From Xylanibacter muris (GTDB lineage: Bacteria; Bacteroidota; Bacteroidia; Bacteroidales; Bacteroidaceae), in assembly GCF_013166605.1 (NCBI RefSeq), contig NZ_JABKKF010000015.1, positions 1-64,000 of the forward strand: DNA of 64,000 bases. The letters are read 5' to 3'. This document shows, in pieces, positions 38,862 to 49,799 of the stretch; the stretch's first letter is position 1, and every line of letters starts with the position of its first letter. Both the position numbers and the translations under genes were made by a program. Under the pieces are notes generated by a model. It saw nothing but the letters and a program-made list of their open reading frames with translations, ran no database searches and was not told the origin of the DNA.

Positions 38862-39137
38862 TTATAATATAAGCAACAAAAAAAGTATCATAACCGCAAA
38901 AACAATAATAATATGAATAGTGGAACACCTCACCCCCGACTTTCTCTGTTTCCGGCCAAATACAATAGAATATTTTTCTATTCCCGAATACAGATTCTCA
39001 GGTTCTGTTCTCTCATCGGATGATTTAATATCCGATTTATACTTTCTTTCCATAGCCCGTAGTCTTTCCTTACGTTCATCCACATATATAAATCTATGGT
39101 TAAAACGCCTTGGGCGCTTATTATAGAACAGTCCCAT
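38862..39137 (-). CDS. Small conserved tail-anchored membrane protein
   Basis: 91 residues. A very basic N-terminal half (FYNKRPRRFNHRFIYVDERKERLRAMERKYK), a Ser/Gly-rich stretch and a C-terminal hydrophobic helix (IHIIIVFAVMILFLLLIL). The chain is thus probably anchored by its end in the inner membrane with the basic part in the cytoplasm. No domain name known to me. Its location between the OstA-like gene and mutL, with 29- and 7-base gaps, suggests a role in envelope assembly by association only. Confidence 0.65.
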   Translation of the reverse strand: MGLFYNKRPRRFNHRFIYVDERKERLRAMERKYKSDIKSSDERTEPENLYSGIEKYSIVFGRKQRKSGVRCSTIHIIIVFAVMILFLLLIL

Positions 39138-39166
39138 GAGATTATTATCCTTATAAAAGCATTCCC

Positions 39167-40927
39167 TTATTTTCCACCGGAAGCATCAACATTCTTTTCA
39201 TTTGCTTCAACAGGACTTGTAACATCCTGTTCCTTTTTATCTTCGGCATTCTCTTCTTTTCCCCCTGGTTTATCCAGCATTTGCAACGGTGCCTCACGCC
39301 TTTTCACCTCCTTCAATTCCGTACCGGCCTTCTTGCCCCGCCAGTTGAATATATCTTCTTTATCAACAGGTCTCACATAGTCAAACCACGCAAAAGAAGG
39401 AAGGAATCTCTTGTCTGGCGGTATCTGAGTTATGGGATACATTGTTGCCTCAACCTTAGGAGTCCATATTTTTTTCAGTTTTCTGTTCTCAAGATACATT
39501 TTCATCTGGCTTGTCTCGAGATAATTCAATCCCGTAGAAGTAGAGTCGCTATCATCTATAGGATGATATATCACCAATACATTATCATTAGCATCAGATT
39601 CATAAATCTCCCCTTTATCGAAAAAAGCGAACATCTCTCTTGAAGAAACCTGATTGAAATGTATACTGTCGAACATCTGTTCAACCGACAAGGCCTGATT
39701 TATTACATGGGCACGGTTAATGGTGGAATCTTTCATATAAACCTTTATTATCTCCCCCAAAAGTTGCTGGTTATTATTCCAGACTATAGGGTCACGATAC
39801 ATTGTCATACACGAATCCTTACTGTCATATACAAGCGAGTCGCACACCGCCTGCACATCAAAACGGTAGGCTCTCACTTTATTATATGCGTGTATCTTAC
39901 GATACACACTGTCGGTATTTATATTGAACGTGAAAATTTTAAATGTATCGGCATGCATATAAAGAGAGTCATGCTGCGAGAAATCTACAGCCATTGCCCT
40001 CTTGGTCGCCATGGCATAGCCCGTACTGTCATCATACATGCAATAATCTCCAATAAGCATATTCTTATTAATCTTATCCGTATAGACGACATTTCCGAAA
40101 GCCTCGCTCGTACCGGCCTTACCGTCATAATAGACACTGTCTCCAACGATTTCCTTGCCGGTATCTGTCATGACAGAACGGTCATAAAGCTCGGCCTGCT
40201 CAAGATTTGTGTTGTAATATCCGTTCTCGGTATATATATTACTTGTACCTTGAATTATATTCGAAGGTCCTACGGCATGCGCCAATGACGACCTCGTATC
40301 ATAATACAATGTATCTCCCGTAAGTATCATCTTTTCATTACGCAGTTTTACATCATAATTGAAAACGGCCGTTTTGGTCTCCGTATTGTACTCCCCCCAG
40401 TCAGAAGTAAGCGTATTACCTTTGTCAACAAGTTTTCCGCCCTCGAAAAAATAGCCTGTGTTATAAAGTCTGTCAAAATTCAGGCTGTCGGTATAAAGTA
40501 CAGACTTACGATGATGAAGCCGTACATTGTACCGGGCCATGGCCATCTGCTCATTTCCATCATAATAAGCATAATCACTGAAAAGCGAAAGCGTGTCACC
40601 CTGATACATCTTCACATTGCCAAAAGCCTCAAACGAATTACTTGCCTCAAAAAAATACGCGCTGTCACAATAAAGCTCTGCACCCTGATGCCTGAAAGCC
40701 ACATTCCCGTTTAATATCTGAGCTTCAGGATTCTTATATTGATTATAGTGCAATACATCAGCATGTATCAGATATACGCGGTTATCTTCTTGCTTAGGCT
40801 TACGGGATGTCTTTTTACGCTGCGGTGTACGCGCATACACTATACAAAGGGCAAACAGGCATAGAATCACACCGCATGCGACTCTATGCCCTCCAAACAA
40901 TATTACTGGGATATTCCTTATACTCAT
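39167..40927 (-). CDS. OstA-like (LptA/LptD N-terminal) protein
   Basis: 586 residues. A signal-like hydrophobic region (VACGVILCLFALCIVYA, about residues 14-32) precedes a long jellyroll-type series of OstA repeats: VYLIHADVLHYNQYKNPEAQ, LNGNVAFRHQGAELYCDSAYF, EAFGNVKMYQGDTLSLFSDY, LTGDTLYYDTRSSLAHA, and so on to about residue 430. This fold carries lipopolysaccharide across the periplasm in LptA and LptD. Bacteroidota have a long OstA-like protein of this kind encoded next to a SurA-type chaperone. The C-terminal 60 residues are charged and low in complexity (ENAEDKKEQDVTS). It overlaps the SurA-like gene by 4 bases. Confidence 0.85.
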   Translation of the reverse strand: MSIRNIPVILFGGHRVACGVILCLFALCIVYARTPQRKKTSRKPKQEDNRVYLIHADVLHYNQYKNPEAQILNGNVAFRHQGAELYCDSAYFFEASNSFEAFGNVKMYQGDTLSLFSDYAYYDGNEQMAMARYNVRLHHRKSVLYTDSLNFDRLYNTGYFFEGGKLVDKGNTLTSDWGEYNTETKTAVFNYDVKLRNEKMILTGDTLYYDTRSSLAHAVGPSNIIQGTSNIYTENGYYNTNLEQAELYDRSVMTDTGKEIVGDSVYYDGKAGTSEAFGNVVYTDKINKNMLIGDYCMYDDSTGYAMATKRAMAVDFSQHDSLYMHADTFKIFTFNINTDSVYRKIHAYNKVRAYRFDVQAVCDSLVYDSKDSCMTMYRDPIVWNNNQQLLGEIIKVYMKDSTINRAHVINQALSVEQMFDSIHFNQVSSREMFAFFDKGEIYESDANDNVLVIYHPIDDSDSTSTGLNYLETSQMKMYLENRKLKKIWTPKVEATMYPITQIPPDKRFLPSFAWFDYVRPVDKEDIFNWRGKKAGTELKEVKRREAPLQMLDKPGGKEENAEDKKEQDVTSPVEANEKNVDASGGK

Positions 40928-42336
40928 TTAATCCATCCTTGATATTCAAAATTGCAGTTTTTATACTTGTCATTTATCCTGACGTACGTATTTTTAATTT
41001 TACCAACCACCCATTCGTGCAATTTCTCATCCTTACGTTTCTGGAGCACAAGATTCTTCAATATATGATAGTCTTCTGTGACAGTTGCCTTATGGCCTTC
41101 TATCCGATTCTTCAATTTCACTATTGCACAGACAGTCTTTCCTCTTTGGTCCACCATCTCAAAAGGTTCCGATATCTCTCCGACCTTCATTCCGTCCACA
41201 GCTTTTGCGACCTCAGGCGGCAGGTCCTGCATATAGAACTTTGACGTACGTCCCTCCTCCGTCGCATTAAACATAAGTCCTTTGTTGTTTCTCGTGTCCT
41301 TATCTTCAGATATGAGTGAAGCACCGTCATCAAAAGAAAATTTATTATCCACGATATCCGTCCGTATTGAGTCAAGCCGTGCAAGACTTGCCGCAATTGC
41401 AGAGTCTGACACCACAGGTTTTTTCAATATATGCCGTACATTAACCTTATCTCCACGCTTTTCTATAAGCTGTATGATATGATAGCCAAACTCTGATTCG
41501 ACAATCTTCGACACTTTCTTCGGATCAGTGAGATTAAACGCCACATTTGCAAAAGCAGGATCAAGAATCACTCGTCTTGTAAAGCCTAATTCTCCTCCAC
41601 GGCGGGCAGAACCCGGATCTTCTGAGTAAAGACGTGCAAGAGTCGAGAATGAAGACTCACCTTTGTTTACACGATCTGTGAAATCACGCAACTCATCTTT
41701 AACACGGTTTATTTCCTCGATGGAGACTCTCGGAATCTGGGTGAGAATTTGGACTTCAACCGATGTCGGAACAAAAGGAATGCTATCCGAAGGCATATCC
41801 TTGAAATATCTGCGGACCTCTGCCGGTGTAACAACGACATCCTTTACAAGCTCTTCACGCATTTTCTGTGTCTTATACATGTCACGCACCATGTCATGAA
41901 GCTCATTACGCATCTGGCTCAAACTTTCATTTCTATACTCTTCCAGTTTCTCACGTGAACCGGCATTCTGAATCCAAAACTCTATCTGTTGCTCTACCCT
42001 GGCGCTTATTTCAGACTCAGTCACTTCTATACTATCTATCGCAGCCTGATGCAAAAACAGCTTCTGCACAGCCAACTGTTCCGGAATCACGCAATCAGGG
42101 TCACCATTCCAATTGGCACCTTCCTGAATTGCCTGTGCACGGGCTGCCTCGACATCAGATTTTAGTATAGCCTCATCACCAACCACCCATATTACTTCGT
42201 CAACAACACTGACATGGTTGTCTGCCATACTATTGTCATCAGCCACATTAACCTGCGCTCTCGATTCTGTTACGGCAAAAAGCAACATGCCTGCCGCAAA
42301 AGATAGTATAATACCTGTTTTATTCATTCGTATCAA
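40924..42336 (-). CDS. SurA-like periplasmic peptidyl-prolyl isomerase
   Basis: 470 residues with a signal peptide (MNKTGIILSFAAGMLLFAVTESRAQ; Met4 is a likely start). An N-terminal SurA-type helix domain (VVDEVIWVVGDEAILKSDVE, PEQLAVQKLFLHQAAIDSIEV) is followed by two parvulin domains (about residues 170-280 and 285-400), the first with FSTLARLYSEDPGSARRGGELG and FGYHIIQLIEKRGDKVNVRHIL. It escorts unfolded outer membrane proteins to the BAM complex. It overlaps both neighbours by 4 bases, so translation is coupled. Confidence 0.85.
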   Translation of the reverse strand: MIRMNKTGIILSFAAGMLLFAVTESRAQVNVADDNSMADNHVSVVDEVIWVVGDEAILKSDVEAARAQAIQEGANWNGDPDCVIPEQLAVQKLFLHQAAIDSIEVTESEISARVEQQIEFWIQNAGSREKLEEYRNESLSQMRNELHDMVRDMYKTQKMREELVKDVVVTPAEVRRYFKDMPSDSIPFVPTSVEVQILTQIPRVSIEEINRVKDELRDFTDRVNKGESSFSTLARLYSEDPGSARRGGELGFTRRVILDPAFANVAFNLTDPKKVSKIVESEFGYHIIQLIEKRGDKVNVRHILKKPVVSDSAIAASLARLDSIRTDIVDNKFSFDDGASLISEDKDTRNNKGLMFNATEEGRTSKFYMQDLPPEVAKAVDGMKVGEISEPFEMVDQRGKTVCAIVKLKNRIEGHKATVTEDYHILKNLVLQKRKDEKLHEWVVGKIKNTYVRINDKYKNCNFEYQGWIK

Positions 42337-43772
42337 TTATGGTTGTTCACTGTCTTTACAACATTCTCATCAACTTCCACCTTATATTTACGTCGCAACT
42401 CTTCAACCCAAAGTTTCTCAAGATAATCCTGATAGTCGGCAATCACAAGTCCTTTTACATCTGTATAGTCTTCCGGACCTTTCTTAAGAATCTTTCCGTA
42501 TGTAGCATCTATCGGATAATCCTTCAAGGACGTCACTGTCGTATCTTTACCAAACACCTCACGGTCTATAAGAGCATTGTCGCCTTTCTTGAAAAGCCCT
42601 TTCTCTACCCGGATACGTATGACGGAATCATTATTGAAAGTCTTACGCAGGGCATCTCCCCATTCGTCAAACTTAAGTTTTCTGACACAGGCTTGAACAG
42701 CCTTAACGTCCTTGGCATCTTTCACATGGTATGCCATACCTTTAAATCTCGGTGTTTGCCATACATACTTCTTCTTGTTTTTCTTAAAGAAAGAAGCAAG
42801 CGCTTCCGTATCATTGGCAGCTTTCTCCCACACAGTGCGGTTACTTATCTCATACAACAACAGTCCGTCATGATACTCACGTATAAGATTCTTCAGGTCC
42901 TGGTCTTTTGCCTGCATCGAATCAGCGCGCAATTCAAGCAAATCTTCCTTCGTATATCTACCTCCAGACTGCTTAACCATCTCTTCAAGTTTCCTGTCGG
43001 CAATGGCATCCCTCACATTACGTGCCTCAATAAAGCTCACTATATTATTCCGCAATGAGTCAAAAGGTTCCAACTGCTTACGGTCCTTCATCAATATGAT
43101 ATGATATCCTACAGGAGACAGGAACGGTTCGCTCATTTCTCCGGTTTTCAACGCATAAGCCTTGTCTTCAAATTCCTTAAATGTCTGTCCAGGACCTATC
43201 CATGGAAGTTTTCCACCATTACGCGCAGAACCGTGATCCTGAGATAACCTTGAGGCCAGATCCGAAAAATCGGCTCCATTCTTCAATGCAGTGTAAATGG
43301 AATCTATCCTGATTTTCGCCCTGTTCTGTTCCTTTTCATCAGCATTCTGATTCAGATGCAGGAAAATATGTGCAGGAAGAATAAGTCCTCGCTCACCTAT
43401 ATTTTTCTTAGTGTTCTCGTATACCTTTCTTGCCTCGGCCTCAATATCGGAATCCAGCACCAGCGACGGTCTGATTTGCTGATCACGGTATTGTGCAAAC
43501 TCTTTCTTAAATGAAGTAAGAGTATCCAGCCTGGCATCAACGGCCGCAGCTACCTTCAGCTTATAATTGACAAACAAACCGACATATTCATCCACTGTTT
43601 TTTTGTCTATCACGCCATCGGCATTGTTCTTATTATACGAATATTCAAATTCCGACCGTGATATAGGTTGCCCGTTGATTGTCATTATTGTCGGGTCGTT
43701 CTGCGCCATTGCCACCGATGAGCTTAATGCCATGACAGCAACAAGAAACATATTCTTCATTATTATCTTCAT
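42333..43772 (-). CDS. Periplasmic parvulin-type peptidyl-prolyl isomerase (PpiC/PrsA-like)
   Basis: 479 residues from the ATG at 43772 (MKIIMKNMFLVAVMALSSSVAMAQ, a signal peptide; Met5 also possible). The frame is open upstream to 43841, but that extension is not signal-like. The single clear parvulin domain spans about residues 150-255: PAHIFLHLNQNADEKE, FSDLASRLSQDHGSARNGG, LPWIGPGQ and FLSPVGYHIILMKDRK. The C-terminal half contains repeated CVRKLKFDEW and VFGKDTTVTSLKDYP segments of the Bacteroidota long parvulin group. It is the first gene of the operon leading to mutL. Confidence 0.85.
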   Translation of the reverse strand: MKIIMKNMFLVAVMALSSSVAMAQNDPTIMTINGQPISRSEFEYSYNKNNADGVIDKKTVDEYVGLFVNYKLKVAAAVDARLDTLTSFKKEFAQYRDQQIRPSLVLDSDIEAEARKVYENTKKNIGERGLILPAHIFLHLNQNADEKEQNRAKIRIDSIYTALKNGADFSDLASRLSQDHGSARNGGKLPWIGPGQTFKEFEDKAYALKTGEMSEPFLSPVGYHIILMKDRKQLEPFDSLRNNIVSFIEARNVRDAIADRKLEEMVKQSGGRYTKEDLLELRADSMQAKDQDLKNLIREYHDGLLLYEISNRTVWEKAANDTEALASFFKKNKKKYVWQTPRFKGMAYHVKDAKDVKAVQACVRKLKFDEWGDALRKTFNNDSVIRIRVEKGLFKKGDNALIDREVFGKDTTVTSLKDYPIDATYGKILKKGPEDYTDVKGLVIADYQDYLEKLWVEELRRKYKVEVDENVVKTVNNHN

Positions 43773-43852
43773 TTTCAAGTTGAAAAGGAGTCGACACGTC
43801 ATGACAAAATACCATGTCGTAACACGCCAACCCCTAAACAATACATATCTAA

Positions 43853-45349
<1,497 letters not shown>

Positions 45350-45464
45350 TTATAAAATTATTGCGTGCAAATTTAGCACAAAAAATCCATATTATTACAA
45401 TATTTACCCATTTTCTTTTTCAAGTTAATACGTTTTAACGGCAAGAAAATACAGACACGAAATC

Positions 45465-45490
45465 AAAAAACGCTGACATTCCTGCCAGCG
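45465..45490 (-). terminator. Terminator after recQ
   Basis: On the minus strand CGCTGGCA-GGAA-TGTCAGCG (one G-T pair) followed by TTTTTT, 25 bases after the recQ stop. Confidence 0.85.
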
Positions 45491-45514
45491 CTCTATATTT
45501 CTCCAGATAAATCA

Positions 45515-47698
45515 TCAATTAGCCATTTCCGAAATGAACTTTATTCTCACCAGACGTATCTCATCCTCGGAATACTCGTCTCCAAGTTCCTGAATGGCTG
45601 TTTCCAGCTCGTCCGTATCCGATGACATAAAGTAATCATAAATATCGTCTATATGCTCCTCATCCATGACTTCATCAAGGAAGTAGTCTATATTCAATTT
45701 TGTACCGGAATAGACTATCGCATCGACCTCGTCAAGAAATTCGTCAAAATCTATTCCTTTGCCATTCGCTATGTCATCAAGAGGAACCTGCCTGTCTATG
45801 CTCTGTATTATACTGACTTTCAACATTGATTTCTTCGCCACCGTGCGCACCCTCATGTCCGCATGGCGTTCAATGTCATTCTCCTTACAATAACGCGTTA
45901 TCAAATTAATGAAATCCTTGGCGTACGCCTGCCTTACCTTACCTTCCCCAACACCCTGGATACTCTTCAACTCTTCTATTGAAACGGGATAGTCCGTCGC
46001 CATCTGTTCCAATGAAACATCCTGGAATATCACATAAGGCGGGCGTGACATTTTCCGTGCGACTTTCTTCCTCAGATCAACCAACATTGAATAAAGGACC
46101 GGATCAAGGGCATCAGTACCGCTCACATCGTCGAAAGCCATACTTCCATCATCATTAAACTCAGCATCCAGAACGATCATGAACGGAACGGGATTCTTCA
46201 AGTACTTTTTTCCTTCCGGTGTTATTTTCAATAATCCATAGTTTTCCACTTCTTTTCTAATATATCCGGCAATAACAGCCTGACGTATCAGCGGACGCCA
46301 TATCTTTTCGTCCGAGTCCTCTCCCGCACCAAACATTTCCAAATTATGATGCTTATGAGCGATTATCTCATCCGTCTCACGTCCTTCAATGAAATCAATC
46401 ACATAATCCACACGGAAGTTTTCCTTTATTCCGACTATTGATTTCAATACAATGACAAGCTCCTTGCCTGCCTCTATCTTCCGTTTGGGATGTATGCAGT
46501 TGTCACAATTGTCACAATTCTCCTTATCATAGTTCTCTCCAAAATAATGCAACAGCATTTTTCTCCTGCAGACGGAAGATTCTGCATAAGCCGCAGTTTC
46601 CTGAAGAAGCTGACGTCCGATATCCTGTTCCGCGACAGGCTTGCCTTCCATAAACTTGTCCAGCTTCTGTAAATCCTTATTAGAATAAAATGTTATGCAG
46701 AGTCCTTCCCCGCCGTCTCTTCCGGCACGTCCGGTCTCCTGATAATATCCTTCAAGGCTCTTCGGTATGTCATAATGAATCACAAACCTCACATCCGGTT
46801 TGTCGATACCCATTCCAAAAGCTATTGTCGCAACAATGACATCAATCTTCTCCACAAGAAAATCATCCTGTGTCTGTGAACGTGTGGCCGAATCCAGACC
46901 TGCGTGATATGGTGCGGCCTTTATATCGTTTGCTTTAAGTATTGCGGCAAGCTCCTCCACTTTTTTTCTTGACAGACAATATATGATACCGCTTTTCCCC
47001 TGATGAAGCTTAATGAATTTGATTATATCCTTATCCACATCCTTTGTCTTCGGACGTACTTCATAATACAGGTTGGGACGATTGAACGAACTCTTAAACT
47101 CATTCGCATCAATGATTGCGAGATTTTTCTTTATATCTGTACGCACCTTATCTGTAGCCGTGGCGGTAAGGGCTATAATCGGTGCTGCCCCAATCTCATT
47201 TATAATAGGACGGATACGGCGGTATTCCGGACGGAAATCATGTCCCCATTCCGAAATACAATGTGCCTCGTCTATGGCATAAAAAGAAATCTTCACAGAC
47301 TTGAGAAACCCAACATTATCCTCTTTAGTAAGCGACTCGGGAGCCACATAAAGAAGCTTTGTGCGTCCCTCCCTGATATCAGCCTTCACCTGATCGATCG
47401 CAGACTTATTCAAAGAAGAATTAAGGTAATGGGCTATCCCGCGGACATCACTCAGATTCGTTATGACATCCACCTGATTCTTCATCAAAGCTATAAGCGG
47501 AGATATAACGATTGCCGTACCTTCCATAATCAGAGAAGGCAACTGGTAGCAAAGAGATTTCCCTCCGCCTGTCGGCATGAGCACAAACGTATCATTCCCG
47601 TCAAGCACATTACGTATGATTGCCTCCTGGTCGCCTTTGAATTTATCAAAACCGAAGAGGCTTTTCAGCGTCTGTGTAAGATTCACATTATATGCCAT
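45515..47698 (-). CDS. recQ: ATP-dependent DNA helicase RecQ
   Basis: 727 residues, longer than the 600-residue E. coli enzyme by a C-terminal tail. Helicase domains: Walker A MPTGGGKSLCYQLPSL (about residues 39-54), DEAHCISEWGHDFRPEY, TATATDKVR, GRAGRDGGEG (motif VI). The RQC zinc site has C-RKMLLHYFGE and CDNCDNCIHP. An HRDC domain lies at about 530-605 (YVIFQDVSLEQMATDYP), and then an acidic C-terminal tail (DELETAIQELGDEYSEDEI). 32 bases after clpX, it is the last gene of the clpP-clpX-recQ unit. Confidence 0.96.
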   Translation of the reverse strand: MAYNVNLTQTLKSLFGFDKFKGDQEAIIRNVLDGNDTFVLMPTGGGKSLCYQLPSLIMEGTAIVISPLIALMKNQVDVITNLSDVRGIAHYLNSSLNKSAIDQVKADIREGRTKLLYVAPESLTKEDNVGFLKSVKISFYAIDEAHCISEWGHDFRPEYRRIRPIINEIGAAPIIALTATATDKVRTDIKKNLAIIDANEFKSSFNRPNLYYEVRPKTKDVDKDIIKFIKLHQGKSGIIYCLSRKKVEELAAILKANDIKAAPYHAGLDSATRSQTQDDFLVEKIDVIVATIAFGMGIDKPDVRFVIHYDIPKSLEGYYQETGRAGRDGGEGLCITFYSNKDLQKLDKFMEGKPVAEQDIGRQLLQETAAYAESSVCRRKMLLHYFGENYDKENCDNCDNCIHPKRKIEAGKELVIVLKSIVGIKENFRVDYVIDFIEGRETDEIIAHKHHNLEMFGAGEDSDEKIWRPLIRQAVIAGYIRKEVENYGLLKITPEGKKYLKNPVPFMIVLDAEFNDDGSMAFDDVSGTDALDPVLYSMLVDLRKKVARKMSRPPYVIFQDVSLEQMATDYPVSIEELKSIQGVGEGKVRQAYAKDFINLITRYCKENDIERHADMRVRTVAKKSMLKVSIIQSIDRQVPLDDIANGKGIDFDEFLDEVDAIVYSGTKLNIDYFLDEVMDEEHIDDIYDYFMSSDTDELETAIQELGDEYSEDEIRLVRIKFISEMAN

Positions 47699-47730
47699 AC
47701 ATCTTATTATCTGTTATTAACGAAATCGCC

Positions 47731-48957
47731 CTATGCATTCATCTTGTCAAGAAAGGACTTGTCGAGCTGTCGTTTCACATAGTCACCGGTAACATTAAAC
47801 TTCCTTGACCTTGTGGAGGGTTCCTCAAACATAGCATCGTTCATAACACTCTCAACGATAGAACGCAATCCACGCGCGCCAAGTTTATATTCCACGGCTT
47901 TATCCACAATCATATCAAGTGCCTCATCTGTAAACGTAAGCTTTATACCATCCATTTCAAAAAGTTTCACATACTGCTTGATAATGGAATTCTTCGGTTC
48001 AGACAGAATGTTTCTCAATGCGGTACGGTCAAGCGGACTCAGATAAGTAAGCACAGGCAGACGGCCTATTATCTCAGGAATAAGCCCGAACGATTTCAGG
48101 TCCTGGGGAAGGATATACTTCATCATGTTTCCCTTGTCTATACCGCGTACGTTACGCACAGAGTTAAAACCCACCACGTGGGTGTTCAGTCGCTGGGCTA
48201 TCTTTCTCTCTATACCATCAAAAGCCCCGCCGCATATAAACAGTATATTGTGGGTGTCGACATGTATATAATCCTGGTCAGGATGCTTGCGTCCGCCCTT
48301 GGGAGGAACGTTTACCATAGTTCCTTCAAGCAGTTTCAGCAGTCCCTGCTGCACACCCTCACCGCTCACATCGCGCGTTATTGAGGGGTTGTCGCTCTTG
48401 CGCGCAATCTTGTCTATCTCATCAATAAACACTATTCCCCGCTGGGCGGCCTCAAGATCATAATCAGCCACCTGCAACAGCCGCGACAATATGCTTTCAA
48501 CATCCTCACCGACATACCCGGCTTCGGTAAATACCGTGGCATCGACTATAGTGAAAGGCACATCAAGAAGCCTGGCTATCGTACGTGCCAGAAGGGTTTT
48601 TCCCGTACCGGTACTTCCGACCATGACGATATTGCTTTTCTCAATCTCGACACCGTCGGGGTCTTCCGGCTGTTGCAGACGCTTGTAATGATTATACACC
48701 GCCACGGAAAGATAGCGTTTGGCCTCATCCTGACCTATTATATATTCATCAAGATATGCCTTTATCTCCTTTGGCTTGGGCACTTTCTTTATCTTGAATT
48801 TCCCGCTGCTTTTCACCTCAGGCATCAAAGCGCCGGCCTCGTCCAATATTCTGTAAGCCTGCTGTACGCATGAATCGCAGATATATCCGCTAATACCTGT
48901 CATGAGTACATTTGCTTCCGCTTCTGTCTTTCCACAGAAACTACAAACTTTCTTCAT
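47731..48957 (-). CDS. clpX: ATP-dependent Clp protease ATP-binding subunit ClpX
   Basis: 408 residues. It unfolds tagged proteins and feeds them to ClpP. The N-terminal zinc-binding domain has Cys5, Cys8, Cys27 and Cys30; the AAA+ domain has Walker A GSTGTGKT (about residues 113-120), Walker [12 protein letters not shown] and sensor parts; the IGF-type ClpP-contact loop region is around 270. The start of clpX overlaps the end of clpP by 17 bases, so the two are translated together. Confidence 0.97.
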   Translation of the reverse strand: MKKVCSFCGKTEAEANVLMTGISGYICDSCVQQAYRILDEAGALMPEVKSSGKFKIKKVPKPKEIKAYLDEYIIGQDEAKRYLSVAVYNHYKRLQQPEDPDGVEIEKSNIVMVGSTGTGKTLLARTIARLLDVPFTIVDATVFTEAGYVGEDVESILSRLLQVADYDLEAAQRGIVFIDEIDKIARKSDNPSITRDVSGEGVQQGLLKLLEGTMVNVPPKGGRKHPDQDYIHVDTHNILFICGGAFDGIERKIAQRLNTHVVGFNSVRNVRGIDKGNMMKYILPQDLKSFGLIPEIIGRLPVLTYLSPLDRTALRNILSEPKNSIIKQYVKLFEMDGIKLTFTDEALDMIVDKAVEYKLGARGLRSIVESVMNDAMFEEPSTRSRKFNVTGDYVKRQLDKSFLDKMNA

Positions 48958-49666
48958 CCGTCTTTTCTGTTTTAATGCTATCCGTCACACTTTTCTCCAT
49001 GCACGGTTTCTTGATGTAGATGCTGTCTATCATGCCATATTCCTTCGCCTCCGCTGCTGTCATCCAATAGTCACGGTCGCTGTCGGCCCACACTTTGTCG
49101 AAATCGGTATGCGAATGTTCCGATATTATGGTATACAGCTCTTTCTTCAGTTTCTGTATCTCACGGGCTGTTATTTCAATATCCGATGCCTGCCCCTGCG
49201 CTCCTCCAAGCGGCTGATGTATCATCACGCGGCTATGCGACAACGCATAGCGCTTGCCTTCGGTGCCCGCCACAAGGAGCACTGCGGCCATGGATGCAGC
49301 CATGCCTGTGCATATCGTGGAGACATCACTTGAAATAAACTGCATGGTGTCATAAATACCCAGACCGGCATATACGCTTCCGCCCGGAGAGTTAATGTAT
49401 ATGGAGATGTCCTTTTCGGGATCTGTCGAATCAAGATATAGCAGCTGCGCCTGAAGGACATTGGCCGCATAGTCATCAATCTGTGTTCCAAGGAAAATTA
49501 TACGTTCCATCATCAGTCTTGAGAAAACATCCATCTGTGTCACATTTAGCTGGCGTTCCTCAAGTATATACGGATTGAGATACTGGGCCTGTGATTTTAT
49601 CACATCATCAAAAACCAAACCATTAATTCCCAAATGCCCTGTGGCATATTTTCTAAAATCTTTCAT
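48941..49666 (-). CDS. clpP: ATP-dependent Clp protease proteolytic subunit ClpP
   Basis: 241 residues, about 40 longer than E. coli ClpP; the C-terminal extension ([22 protein letters not shown]) is charged. The catalytic Ser125 is in [11 protein letters not shown], His150 in SRVMIHQP and an Asp follows in the [19 protein letters not shown] region. [21 protein letters not shown] is the expected oxyanion strand. The tetradecamer degrades proteins delivered by ClpX. First gene of the unit; a TAACTTTG box stands 75 bases upstream. Confidence 0.96.
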   Translation of the reverse strand: MKDFRKYATGHLGINGLVFDDVIKSQAQYLNPYILEERQLNVTQMDVFSRLMMERIIFLGTQIDDYAANVLQAQLLYLDSTDPEKDISIYINSPGGSVYAGLGIYDTMQFISSDVSTICTGMAASMAAVLLVAGTEGKRYALSHSRVMIHQPLGGAQGQASDIEITAREIQKLKKELYTIISEHSHTDFDKVWADSDRDYWMTAAEAKEYGMIDSIYIKKPCMEKSVTDSIKTEKTDEESL

Positions 49667-49707
49667 AAATATATTGTCATATTTTGATTTAAAACAGGAT
49701 AAAAAAA

Positions 49708-49769
49708 GAGGTTATCAACCTTTTTATACTGTTCATAGGAACAAAGTTAATAAAAAAGTTGATAACCTC
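49708..49769 (-). promoter_or_regulatory. clpP promoter region flanked by a 12-bp inverted repeat
   Basis: A TAACTTTG box (49742-49749, minus) sits between GAGGTTATCAAC (49708-49719) and its complement GTTGATAACCTC (49758-49769). No good -33 box. The upstream arm also forms part of a hairpin for the tig transcript (AACCTC/GAGGTT). Confidence 0.45.
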
Positions 49770-49787
49770 CTTATAATTTGAGGTTTT
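49754..49787 (-). terminator. Terminator after tig
   Basis: On the minus strand AACCTC-AAATTATAAG-GAGGTT followed by ATCAACTTTTTT, just behind the tig stop codon. A short stem, so moderate strength. Confidence 0.5.
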
Positions 49788-49799
49788 TTCCGAAAAAAA

